Positions 1 through 6,887 of a stretch of DNA of 14,224 nucleotides are shown piece by piece. Made by a program: the position numbers and the translations under genes. This stretch comes from UBA11346 sp038203025 (GTDB lineage: Bacteria; Planctomycetota; UBA11346): the NCBI GenBank assembly GCA_038203025.1, contig JBBREK010000101.1, positions 1 through 14,224 of the forward strand. Reading direction: 5' to 3'. Within the stretch, counting starts at the first letter, position 1, and every line of letters begins with the position of its first letter. The notes under the pieces were generated by a model that did not search any database, was not told the origin of the DNA, and worked only from the letters and a program-made list of their open reading frames with translations.

Positions 1-261
1 CTCGTCGGTAAGAATTAGGCCAGTCAGTCAACTCGTTGGGGTCCTCAGGCATGCTGATGATGGACCGGTTCACGATTCGTCCTCACATGATACGTGAGTC
101 ATGCGTTGAGGACCCCCCTGAACCGTCAGAGAACCTGGGGACGACGAAGGTGTGCCTGCGGCTGGTGCCGGGTCGGCTCTGCGAGAAATACGACAAGGCG
201 AGTCCGGTGTCCCAGACCGAGTCGCTAAGTCTGAGACTGCCGGATTTGTAGTAGCGCCGCG
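1..261. other. Gene-poor left edge, unassigned
   Basis: I recognise no complete gene here. One plus-strand frame stays open over about 36-251 with a fairly GC-rich third codon position near its end, ending in SLSLRLPDL, but I cannot assign it. The frame of the remnant at 262-441 is interrupted here by stops, the last at 232-234. The stretch is rich in inverted repeats (38-47 with 107-116, and the nested set at 66-125). It could be the end of a mobile element or a decayed gene. I looked for the conserved domain V hairpin of a group II intron and did not find it. Confidence 0.4.
66..125. repeat. Nested inverted repeat / extended hairpin
   Basis: Three stems nest inside each other: CGGTTCA (66-72) with TGAACCG (119-125), GTCCTCA (79-85) with TGAGGAC (107-113), and CATGA (86-90) with TCATG (99-103). 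All are perfect matches separated by small internal loops. A competing 10-base perfect stem pairs GGGGTCCTCA (38-47) with TGAGGACCCC (107-116). The nesting suggests a folded RNA or a transposon-end structure; which one cannot be told from sequence alone. Confidence 0.5.
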
Positions 262-441
262 GTGCCGGCGGGCGCCGGCCAAACCTACCGTCTGCGTCTG
301 GTGCGGGCGAATGCGGGGGTGCTGCAGAAGCTGCGGACCACGGGCGTGGATCAGCACGTACGCTGTCTGCCGGACTTGGCCAAGGCGACGGCCAACCTGG
401 CCACCAACTGGATGCAGGTGGTGGAGACCAACGTGGTGTGA
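262..441 (+). pseudogene. C-terminal remnant of an unidentified protein
   Basis: A plus-strand frame opens after the stop at 232-234 and ends with TGA at 439-441, encoding the C-terminal sequence NWMQVVETNVV. Third codon positions are mostly G or C across the last 55 codons, as in the real genes of this window, so the stretch looks genuinely coding. No ATG start lies in frame; the GTG at 262 would give only 59 residues. I therefore read it as the 3' end of a gene whose 5' part has been lost, or shifted into another frame in the structured DNA upstream. It converges on pyrD, with 15 bases between the stops. The family is not recognised. A genuine small protein with a GTG start is the alternative. 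Confidence 0.4.
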
Positions 442-456
442 GCCGACCGCCGGTGG

Positions 457-1521
457 CTACAGTTCGCGCCCGACCGCCTCGGCCAGCGATCCGATGCGGT
501 GGCGGTCGAGGCGCTCGCGCAGGCCGTCGATGATGGTGCGCACCAGCCACGGTCCGCGCATGATCAGCCCGGTGTAGACCTGGACCAGGGTGGCACCGTG
601 GCCGATCTTCTCCCAGGCCGCTTCGGCCGAGTCGATGCCGCCGACGCCGACCAGTGGCAACCGGCCGGCAAGTCGGCGGGCGACGCGCGCTAGCACCTCG
701 GTCGAGCGGCCACGCATCGGGGCGCCGGACAGGCCGCCGGCGCCGCGTTCGGCCACCCACTGGTCGTCGTAGGACAGGTTGCTCCGGCTGATCGTCGTGT
801 TGGTGCAGATCATGCCGTCGAGGCGCGCCTCCAGCGCCGCGTCGACGGCGGCGTCGATGCCGGCGTCAGCCAGGTCGGGGGCGATCTTGACCAGCAGCGG
901 CTTGCCCGGCGCCACCGCGTCGAGTTCGGCGCGGATGCCGGTGAGCAGCGTGCGCAGCACGCCTTCGGCCTGCAGGTCGCGCAGGCCCGGGGTGTTCGGC
1001 GAACTGACGTTGACCACGACGTAGTCGCCGCGTGCGCCGAGCAGCCGCACCGAGGCGCGGTAGTCGTCGAGCGCCTGGTCGTTGGGCACGATCTTCGACT
1101 TGCCCAGGTTGATGCCCAGCACGCACGGCCTGGGGCCCAGGGCGTCGAGGCGATGCGCCATTGCTGCAGCGCCGTGGTTGTTGAAGCCGAAGCGGTTGAT
1201 CAGCGCCCCGTCGCGCGGCAGGCGGAAGGCGCGCGGCTTGGGATTGCCGGGCTGCGGCCGCGCCGTCACTGTGCCGACCTCGACGTGGCTGAAGCCGAGG
1301 CGGGCGAAGCCGCGCACCGCTTCGGCATCCTTGTCGAGCCCGGCGGCGAGGCCGACCGGATGGGCGAACTCCAGACTGCCCAGGCGGACGCGCAGGCGCG
1401 GATCGGCGGGGATGGCCACGCGCGGTCCCAGCCCGGCACCGAGCATGGTGACCGTGGCATGGTGCGCCGTCTCTGGCGGCAGTTGGAAGATGAGCGGTTT
1501 GGCGAGGGCGTACCAGTCCAT
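457..1521 (-). CDS. pyrD: Dihydroorotate dehydrogenase (quinone), class 2
   Basis: This enzyme oxidises dihydroorotate to orotate, the fourth step of pyrimidine synthesis, using FMN and passing electrons to membrane quinone. The product is 354 residues, close to the usual class 2 length of about 335-350. An N-terminal amphipathic segment (MDWYALAKPLIF, then PPETAHH at about 15-21) is typical of the membrane-associated quinone-using class. The FMN-site stretch GLDKDA is at 61-66, INRFGFNN at about 108-115, and NVSSPNTPGLR at 171-181, in which Ser174 matches the catalytic serine of class 2 enzymes. VGVGGI at about 291-296 is the phosphate-binding segment. An in-frame extension of 54 residues upstream is low-complexity and runs across the divergent small gene, so I place the start at 1521. 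An AAGG-type sequence lies about 16 bases upstream, too far for a normal ribosome site. Neighbours do not belong to pyrimidine synthesis, so the gene appears to be monocistronic. Confidence 0.96.
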   Translation of the reverse strand: MDWYALAKPLIFQLPPETAHHATVTMLGAGLGPRVAIPADPRLRVRLGSLEFAHPVGLAAGLDKDAEAVRGFARLGFSHVEVGTVTARPQPGNPKPRAFRLPRDGALINRFGFNNHGAAAMAHRLDALGPRPCVLGINLGKSKIVPNDQALDDYRASVRLLGARGDYVVVNVSSPNTPGLRDLQAEGVLRTLLTGIRAELDAVAPGKPLLVKIAPDLADAGIDAAVDAALEARLDGMICTNTTISRSNLSYDDQWVAERGAGGLSGAPMRGRSTEVLARVARRLAGRLPLVGVGGIDSAEAAWEKIGHGATLVQVYTGLIMRGPWLVRTIIDGLRERLDRHRIGSLAEAVGREL

Positions 1522-1576
1522 GGTCGGGCCAGCATTGCCTTCTTCCCTGGCGCGCCAGTGCGACCATCTTACCGGC

Positions 1577-1786
1577 GTGCCGCATATCCGCATCGCATGG
1601 ATCAGCGCCGACGGCGAGGAGCGCGAGGAGGCCTGGCCCTCGGTCGAACGCTTCCGCGCCTGGGCCATTGGCGAGGGGATCAACTGCGATTGGCGGGCCT
1701 ACGAGGAGGACGACGAAGGGGAGTGGGTGCTGGTCGACGAGGGGCGGACCTGGGACCGCGCGCGGCCCACGCGCCCGGGGCATTGA
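1577..1786 (+). CDS. Small acidic tryptophan-rich protein, unknown function
   Basis: This is a GTG-started frame of 69 residues beginning (V/M)PHIRIAWISADG and ending TRPGH. The composition looks like a real protein: a cluster of acidic residues (for example YEEDDEGEW at 42-50), six tryptophans at about 8, 20, 29, 39, 50 and 59, and strong G/C preference at third positions. No membrane segment or signal peptide is visible, so a soluble cytoplasmic protein is likely. The start is chosen because the frame upstream of 1577 overlaps pyrD in antisense and loses protein character. It lies 55 bases from the divergent pyrD start and 64 bases before the reductase gene, so it may share a transcript with the latter. 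I do not recognise a family. Confidence 0.6.
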   Translation: MPHIRIAWISADGEEREEAWPSVERFRAWAIGEGINCDWRAYEEDDEGEWVLVDEGRTWDRARPTRPGH

Positions 1787-1850
1787 GGGGCCTGCCGAGG
1801 CCTGCGGCTTCCGGATGTGCGTTGCCCGCCACCGGCCCTAGTTTGCCCGC

Positions 1851-2705
1851 ATGTCAGCTATGAAGCCCGCCGCCGCCGAGGCCCTCAAGGCCAAGATGCA
1901 GACTGCCCGCTTGAGTCGGTTGGCGGTGCCAGGCCCCGACCACCTCGGCGTCTTCCGTATCTGCCTCGACGCCGGTCATGTGCCGCTTTATCAAGCCGGG
2001 CAGTACCTCGTCCTGGGCATGGAGACACCGGCCGGCTTCGTTGCGCGCAGCTACTCGATCGCCTCATGTCCGCTCGACCGCGAGGCCTACCAGCTGTACG
2101 TGGTGCGCGTCGATGGCGGCGCCCTGACCCCGCACTTGTTCACCGCTGCCGCCGAGACGCCGGTGTGGGTGATGCCGCCGAAGGGCCACTTCACCCTGGC
2201 CAAGGCCCAGGGGCGCACCGTGGTCATGGTCGCCACCGGCACCGGGCTGGCGCCGTTCCTCGGCCAGATCCGCACCCTCTATCGGCTGCACGAGGTCGGC
2301 GTGCCGGCCGGCTATCGCGTCGTGCTGATGCACGGTTGCGCCCACGCCGACGAGTTCGGCTACCGCGACGAACTACGGACCTACGCCCAGGCGCGGGCCA
2401 GCGACTTCGACTTCACCTACATCACCACCGCCAGCCGCGCCGATGAAGGTCATGGCTGGAGCGACGCGCACGGCGCTGGCCGGGTCAACGAGTTGTTCCG
2501 CAGCGTCTTCGATCTGCCGACCGATGCGCGCAAGCCGGTCAGCCTGCCCACGGATGTCGACAAGGTGAAGCTGCGCAACCTCATCCGGGCCGAGCCGGCG
2601 GTGCTGATGGTGTGCGGCAATCCCGGCATGATCGACCATTTGCGTGAGCCGGCCCGCCAACTTGGCATGGGCGGGTTTATGGTCGAGGAATACTGGCAGG
2701 GGTAG
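1851..2705 (+). CDS. fpr: Ferredoxin/flavodoxin-NADP+ reductase
   Basis: This is an FAD-containing oxidoreductase moving electrons between NADP(H) and ferredoxin or flavodoxin in the cytoplasm. At 284 residues it is slightly longer than the E. coli Fpr type (about 250). The FAD-binding beta barrel occupies roughly 15-118, with the diagnostic RSYSIAS motif at 66-72. The NADP-binding domain follows, with ATGTGLAPF at 128-136 and VCGNPGMI at 254-261. The chain ends VEEYWQG, with an aromatic residue near the C-terminus as in bacterial FNRs, where it stacks on the flavin. A stretch at about 195-240 is longer than in minimal Fprs. ATG at 1851 and ATG at 1860 are both possible starts; neither has a clear ribosome site. 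Whether the partner is ferredoxin or flavodoxin cannot be read from the sequence. Confidence 0.93.
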   Translation: MSAMKPAAAEALKAKMQTARLSRLAVPGPDHLGVFRICLDAGHVPLYQAGQYLVLGMETPAGFVARSYSIASCPLDREAYQLYVVRVDGGALTPHLFTAAAETPVWVMPPKGHFTLAKAQGRTVVMVATGTGLAPFLGQIRTLYRLHEVGVPAGYRVVLMHGCAHADEFGYRDELRTYAQARASDFDFTYITTASRADEGHGWSDAHGAGRVNELFRSVFDLPTDARKPVSLPTDVDKVKLRNLIRAEPAVLMVCGNPGMIDHLREPARQLGMGGFMVEEYWQG

Positions 2706-2721
2706 CGTTGCGATCTCGCAT

Positions 2722-2735
2722 CCCGAAACCCGAAA
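2722..2735. repeat. Tandem heptamer CCCGAAA x2 at a convergent junction
   Basis: Two exact copies of CCCGAAA fill the space immediately before the cysE stop codon (TAG read from 2738 to 2736), between the convergent reductase and serine acetyltransferase genes. The 7-base period and GAAACCC phase resemble the GAACCGC heptamers at 11945-12105. Just upstream, TGCGA-TC-TCGCA (about 2709-2720) is a small inverted repeat without a T tract, so I do not call a terminator. Confidence 0.35.
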
Positions 2736-3656
2736 CTACTTCTGCCTGCGCTGCTTGATGACTAGTTCGGGGTCTTCGGCGCGGACTGCCGAGCCGGGGG
2801 CGACCGAGCGGGTCAGCCAGACGTTGCCGCCGATGACGCTGCGGGCGCCGATCACCGTGTCGCCGCCGAGGATGGTGGCGCCAGCGTAGATGGTGACGTG
2901 GTCTTCGAGGTCGGGATGGCGCTTGTTCGAGGTGCCGCGGGTCAGCTCGCCGTGATCGTTCTTGGCCAGCGGGTTCCAGGCCACCAGGCCGACGCCCTGG
3001 TAGAGCAGGCACTTCTTGCCGATGCGGCTGGTCTCGCCGATGACCACGCCAGTGCCGTGGTCGATGAAGAAACTTTCATCGATGGCGGCGCCGGGGTGGA
3101 TGTCGATGCCGGTGCGCCCGTGCACGTGCTCGGTGAGCATGCGCGGCAGCACCGGCACGCCGCGCCGGTACATGCGATGGGCGAAGCGCTGCACCGACAC
3201 GGCCTCAATCGACGGGTAGGACAGCACCACGGTCTCGCGTTCGGCGGCGGCCGGGTCGTTGCAGAAGGCCCAGTCGACGTCGGTGATGACCAGCTCGCGG
3301 ACCTCGATGAGGTCGAGCAGCAGCTCGGCAACAACATCGCGGATCTCGCCCGGCGGGACCTCGCGGCCGTCGCGGCGGGCGTGGAAGCGCAGCGCGCGCG
3401 CTACCTGCTCGATCAGGGTCGCCTCCAGGCCGGCGAGGTGCGAACGCAGGTAGGTGTCGAGCTGTTCGCTGGTCACCGGCTCGGAGGAGAAGTAGCCGGG
3501 GAAAAGCAGCGCGAGCAGCTGGCGCGACAACAGTCCGGCGCTCTCGCGATCAGGCAGGGCGACGGCGGTGGCGTCGTTGATGCCCGGAGAACGGTCGTAG
3601 GTGGCGCGCAGCCGGGTGGCGATGCGATCAAGATGCTCGGGCGAGGAGCGGCTCAT
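2736..3656 (-). CDS. cysE: Serine O-acetyltransferase
   Basis: This enzyme transfers acetyl from acetyl-CoA to L-serine, making O-acetylserine for cysteine synthesis. The product is 306 residues against about 270 for E. coli CysE. A helical N-terminal domain (about 1-160) precedes a left-handed beta-helix (hexapeptide repeats, about 180-290). The active-site set is present: GIDIHPGA at 183-190 (Asp185), DHGTGVVIGE at 199-208 (His200, equivalent to the catalytic His of CysE) and NKRHPD at 244-249 (His247). DPAAAE at 134-139 matches the serine-site aspartate region. Between the active-site strands and NKRHPD the chain reads AWNPLAKNDHGELTRG, longer than the usual GGTGK loop. The ATG at 3656 overlaps the stop of the upstream M48 gene by ATGA, implying translational coupling; the longer in-frame start would lie deep inside that gene. 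No cysteine synthase is nearby. Confidence 0.93.
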   Translation of the reverse strand: MSRSSPEHLDRIATRLRATYDRSPGINDATAVALPDRESAGLLSRQLLALLFPGYFSSEPVTSEQLDTYLRSHLAGLEATLIEQVARALRFHARRDGREVPPGEIRDVVAELLLDLIEVRELVITDVDWAFCNDPAAAERETVVLSYPSIEAVSVQRFAHRMYRRGVPVLPRMLTEHVHGRTGIDIHPGAAIDESFFIDHGTGVVIGETSRIGKKCLLYQGVGLVAWNPLAKNDHGELTRGTSNKRHPDLEDHVTIYAGATILGGDTVIGARSVIGGNVWLTRSVAPGSAVRAEDPELVIKQRRQK

Positions 3657-5710
3657 GGCGTGGACTCGACAGGGAAGGTCAGCGGCAGGGGCAGGGGCTT
3701 GCCGCTGCGCGAACCGGCGGCGATGGCTAGGTTGGTGGTGCAGGCGTCGAGGCGGCGGCGGTACAACGCGGCGCAAGCCTGGCGGTCGGATTCACTGATG
3801 TGCTCATCCTTGGGCAGTGCGGCCAGCGCGGCCTCCCAGGCGCGCCGCGCCCCGTCGAGATCCTGGCCGACGAAGCGGACGCAGGCGATGGTGTCCTGCA
3901 CGCTGTGCAGCAGGCCGGGATCGCTCAGGCGGGCGGTGGCGGTCTCCAGGCGCGTCAGCACGACGCGGGCCTGCTCGATGTCCTGTGGTGACGGCCGCGA
4001 GGTGCCGGCGACCAGACCGTAGGCGTAGATATTGTCGATCATCAGGCCGAGCTCGCCGCCGTCATCCATGCGCGTCACCGCCAGGGCGGCGAAGCGATAG
4101 CGCAGGCGCCACGGCGTGCGGTCGTCCGGCGGCAGCGGCTTGCCATCGACGGCGGTGCCGCCGCTGCGCTCGACCAGCTTGAGGTGGAGGATGGCGAGGC
4201 GCTGCCGATCCGGCGACCCGGCGTGACCTAACCAGGAGATCAGCGGTCCGGTGTCGCCGGCGTCCGCCGCCTTCAGGGCGGTGTCGAGCTCTGGCGTCTG
4301 CGTTGTCCAGGTGCTGATCAGGGCCGCCGGGTCCTCGGTGGTGCGGATGTCGCGCAACGGATCGAACCACACGCTGGCCGCCATGGCTGCGAGCAGGGCA
4401 AGTGAGGCGATGATGGCCAGGCGCATGTCGCGGACGTACCGTCGGTGGAGGGGCGCCAGGCCGGGAGTCCTGGCCAGAGCGCGGAGGAAGAGGATACGCT
4501 CGCGGATGGGACGATGCCGCCAGCTGGGTTCATCCTCGGGAGTGCCGGACAGTCGCGCAACCGTCCGCAGGGCCCCGGCCATCGCCTCCGGGCCGGCCAC
4601 CGCCGCCCCGGCAATGTCGGCTTCCCGCTCGCAGGCCCGGCTGAGAGGGCCGAACAGGCCGCGAATGCATACGGCCGCGCAGGCCAGGACCACCACCCAC
4701 TGCACCACCTCGCCGGACAGGGCGTCGATCCCGGGCAGGCGGAAGAGCAGGCCGGGACGCAGGTCGCCGGCGATGCCGAAGCCCAGGCTCAGCTCGCGTC
4801 CGGCGGCGTCGGCGGTGCCGACCAGGAGGCTCAGCGCTCCCCACGAACCGGCCATGGCGGCGAGGGCGAACCACAGGTAGGTGCGCAGGTGGCCGAGGCG
4901 GTGATGGCCCAGTTCGTGCCCGATCACCGCCCGTACCTGGTCGGGTGGCAGGTCGTGCAGCAGGTCGTCGCTGACCAGCACCCAGCGCAGGCCGGGGATC
5001 AGGCCGATGGCCATGGCGTTGTGCACCGACCCGCCGGGCGACCGCCATAGCCGCAGCCTGCCCTGGTTGGCGCAGTCGGCGGCGAGCATCCGGGCGAGGT
5101 CGTTGTCGGGCAACCGGCGCGCGCCCCACAGCGGCAGCAGGATCAGCGGCAGCAGGACGAGCAGGGCCACGACCAGCAGCCAGCCGCCGAGCAGCGACAG
5201 CAGCATACCGTCGGGCCCCTCAAACCAGGCCATGGTGCCGAGCTGGTTGCCAGCCCACTCGCATAGGTCGAGCACCGGCAGCACCAGCAGGGCGGGAGCC
5301 AGCTCGAAGCGCAGATGATGCAGGATCAGGCCGCCGCGGCTCCACCCGCTGCCGGTGATGCGCCGGATGGCCGGGGCCAGGTTCCACCACAGGGCGATCT
5401 GCATAAGCAGCCATGGCGCCAGGGCTGCCACCCAGCCTGGGGCCCAGCCGGCCCAGCCCTGCTGGCGGCACAACCACAGCAGCAGACCGAGGCAGGCGCC
5501 CTGGCCGAGGTGTTCGACTAAGCGCAGACTACGGCGGCTGCCACGCACCCGCAGGGCGCGGCCGACGGCGGCGCTGATCAGGAACAGCAGGGCCACCGCC
5601 ACGCCAGCGGCGGCCAGCGGCTGGGCTCCGGCCACGTTGTGGCCGTGGTGCAGCTGGATGATCAGCAGGGCGATGAAGAGGGGGATGATGGCGCCCACGG
5701 CGGCTAGCAT
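3653..5710 (-). CDS. M48-family integral-membrane zinc metallopeptidase with long C-terminal extension
   Basis: This is a likely membrane-embedded zinc endopeptidase of the HtpX/Ste24 type, acting in membrane protein quality control or processing. Hydrophobic segments lie at about 2-20, 36-50, 70-80, 92-109, 138-150 and 168-195. The zinc motif HELGH is at 265-269 (AVIGHELGHH), and the third ligand is Glu361 in the ACEREAD segment (359-365), both intact. Further hydrophobic segments follow at about 276-297, 336-350 and 431-447. From about 450 to 685 there is an extra, probably extracytoplasmic region with helical, TPR-like character (GARRAWEAALAAL near the end). At 685 residues the protein is far longer than typical HtpX (about 290) or Ste24 (about 420-475). 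I chose the ATG at 5710 because the 127-residue in-frame extension is arginine/proline-rich noise antisense to the divergent gene at 5773. It is coupled to cysE by ATGA. The substrate is unknown. Confidence 0.88.
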   Translation of the reverse strand: MLAAVGAIIPLFIALLIIQLHHGHNVAGAQPLAAAGVAVALLFLISAAVGRALRVRGSRRSLRLVEHLGQGACLGLLLWLCRQQGWAGWAPGWVAALAPWLLMQIALWWNLAPAIRRITGSGWSRGGLILHHLRFELAPALLVLPVLDLCEWAGNQLGTMAWFEGPDGMLLSLLGGWLLVVALLVLLPLILLPLWGARRLPDNDLARMLAADCANQGRLRLWRSPGGSVHNAMAIGLIPGLRWVLVSDDLLHDLPPDQVRAVIGHELGHHRLGHLRTYLWFALAAMAGSWGALSLLVGTADAAGRELSLGFGIAGDLRPGLLFRLPGIDALSGEVVQWVVVLACAAVCIRGLFGPLSRACEREADIAGAAVAGPEAMAGALRTVARLSGTPEDEPSWRHRPIRERILFLRALARTPGLAPLHRRYVRDMRLAIIASLALLAAMAASVWFDPLRDIRTTEDPAALISTWTTQTPELDTALKAADAGDTGPLISWLGHAGSPDRQRLAILHLKLVERSGGTAVDGKPLPPDDRTPWRLRYRFAALAVTRMDDGGELGLMIDNIYAYGLVAGTSRPSPQDIEQARVVLTRLETATARLSDPGLLHSVQDTIACVRFVGQDLDGARRAWEAALAALPKDEHISESDRQACAALYRRRLDACTTNLAIAAGSRSGKPLPLPLTFPVESTP

Positions 5711-5717
5711 GATGGAC

Positions 5718-5731
5718 GCCGGCCGGCCGGC
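5718..5731. repeat. 14-base perfect palindrome upstream of the M48 gene
   Basis: GCCGGCCGGCCGGC reads identically on both strands and ends 7 bases before the M48 start codon at 5710, where a ribosome-binding site would normally sit. It lies in the 62-base divergent gap between the protease and the 185-aa gene. In such a GC-rich sequence a simple-repeat palindrome may be chance; an operator or an mRNA hairpin at the start codon are the alternatives. Confidence 0.35.
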
Positions 5732-5772
5732 TCCAGTACGACCACTTGTGCGGCTCGACACCGTCTGCGACC

Positions 5773-6330
5773 ATGGCGCCCATGCCGGAAGACCAGGATC
5801 CCGAGCAACTCGCCACCTGGCGGGCCCAGGCCCTGGACGCGCACGTCCTCGGGACGCCGTCGCCGCTGGCCGCGGTGCAGCAGTTGGCCTGCGCGGACTG
5901 GCTGGCCGAGGCCGCTCCGTCCGACCTGGCGCCCGCCCTCGGCATCGCCGACGTCCCCGAAGACTGGATCGACACGCTGGCGTGGAGCGGCATGCCGCTG
6001 GCGCCGGGGCCGCTGCACTGGGGCGTCGATATCGACCGGGGCGAGGTTGATTGTCCAACCCTGCGCGACGGCCGCCTGCTGCTACCGGCACCCGACGACC
6101 TCGCCAGTCTGACCAGCCTGGCGCTCAAGCCGTTGCGTCTGTTCATCGCCGAGCGGTTGCACTGCCGCCTGCAGGCCGCCCCGAGCATCCGCCTGTGGCT
6201 GTGGCCGGGGCGTGCCGTGCTGCAGTCGCAGTCGCCGATCCCGCTGGCCGGTTTCCTCTACGGCCCGCCGTCCGGGCATCGCGCTTGTCTGGCCATGGAT
6301 CCGTGGGGCAGCCAGATCATCACATGGTAG
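5773..6330 (+). CDS. Conserved-looking 185-aa protein, unknown function
   Basis: The product is a soluble protein of 185 residues (MAPMPEDQDPEQLATWRAQA at the N-terminus), with no signal peptide or membrane segment. Notable stretches are WSGMPLAPGPLHWGVDI at 71-87, LTSLALKPLRLFIAERLHC at 113-131 and IRLWLWPGRAVLQ at 139-151, giving a tryptophan-rich, mixed alpha/beta look. I do not recognise a family. The start at 5773 avoids a longer frame (ATG 5746) that cuts into the divergent promoter gap; ATG 5782 is equally possible. Its stop overlaps the start of the folate gene by 7 bases, so the two are almost certainly co-translated. A shared pathway is an inference from this overlap only. Confidence 0.7.
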   Translation: MAPMPEDQDPEQLATWRAQALDAHVLGTPSPLAAVQQLACADWLAEAAPSDLAPALGIADVPEDWIDTLAWSGMPLAPGPLHWGVDIDRGEVDCPTLRDGRLLLPAPDDLASLTSLALKPLRLFIAERLHCRLQAAPSIRLWLWPGRAVLQSQSPIPLAGFLYGPPSGHRACLAMDPWGSQIITW

Positions 6331-6887
6331 GCAAGGGCGAGCTGCGCCAGCGGCTGCGCGCTCTGCGTCGCGAACTGCCCGCCGACCAGCGCCGGGCCGA
6401 GACGGCTGCCGCCGTCCAGGTCTGCGCCGGGTTGATCCTCGACGTTCCCGCCAGCTACGCCGCCCTGCCGGACGAACTCGACCTTGGCGCGCTGCACGCG
6501 GCGCGCTGGCGCTCGCGCCAAGCGGTGTTCCTGCCGCGCGTTGTCGGGCCGGGTGTCATCGCCTGGCACACAGTGATCGATCCTGGGCAGCTGCGCCCTG
6601 GCGCCTACGGCATCCACGAGCCGGACCCGTTGCAGGCCGCTGCCGTCGAACTGCCCATCGGCACGATCCTCCTCGTGCCCGGACTGGGCTTCACCGCCGA
6701 CGGGCGGCGGCTCGGTCAGGGCGGCGGCTACTATGACCGGCTGCTTGGCATCCGTCCCGACCTGCACGCCATCGGCGTCGGCTTAGCCTGCCAGCTGCTC
6801 GACGACCTGCCCTGCGAGGCGCACGACGTCCGCCTCGCTGGCGTGGTCATTGCCGGCCGCTGGCTGGGCGCCGGCCAATCAGCTTGA
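6324..6887 (+). CDS. ygfA: 5-formyltetrahydrofolate cyclo-ligase
   Basis: This enzyme uses ATP to convert 5-formyltetrahydrofolate into 5,10-methenyltetrahydrofolate, returning stored folate to one-carbon metabolism. The product is 187 residues, the normal family length. A basic N-terminal helix (KGELRQRLRALRREL, 4-18) fits the family, as does YGIHEP at 95-100. The signature VPGLGFTADGRRLGQGGGYY (118-137) contains the ATP/substrate loop, followed by DRLL. CEAHDVRLAGVVI (164-176) matches the usual C-terminal HD segment. The ATG at 6324 lies inside the last codons of the upstream gene; the longer in-frame start would overlap that gene by more than 270 bases. The 3' end overlaps the convergent gene at 6847 by 41 bases. 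Confidence 0.92.
   Translation: MVGKGELRQRLRALRRELPADQRRAETAAAVQVCAGLILDVPASYAALPDELDLGALHAARWRSRQAVFLPRVVGPGVIAWHTVIDPGQLRPGAYGIHEPDPLQAAAVELPIGTILLVPGLGFTADGRRLGQGGGYYDRLLGIRPDLHAIGVGLACQLLDDLPCEAHDVRLAGVVIAGRWLGAGQSA

Noticed and set aside
60..140. Group II intron 3' end (domains V/VI)
   Set aside because: The nested stem lacks the conserved 34-base domain V with its AGC triad and GNRA loop, and no maturase is present.
1522..1683. 54-residue N-terminal extension of PyrD
   Set aside because: Low-complexity sequence antisense to the small gene at 1577; known class 2 enzymes begin near MDWYALAKPL-like segments.
2898..4022. Long plus-strand open frame over cysE and the M48 gene (also similar long frames over 8518-10072 and 83-760)
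   Set aside because: These are antisense shadows of genes with clear family motifs, a common effect in GC-rich DNA; their translations are low-complexity.
5711..6091. 127-residue N-terminal extension of the M48 protein
   Set aside because: Arginine/proline/alanine-rich and fully antisense to the 185-aa gene; the protein begins naturally with the membrane segment at 5710.
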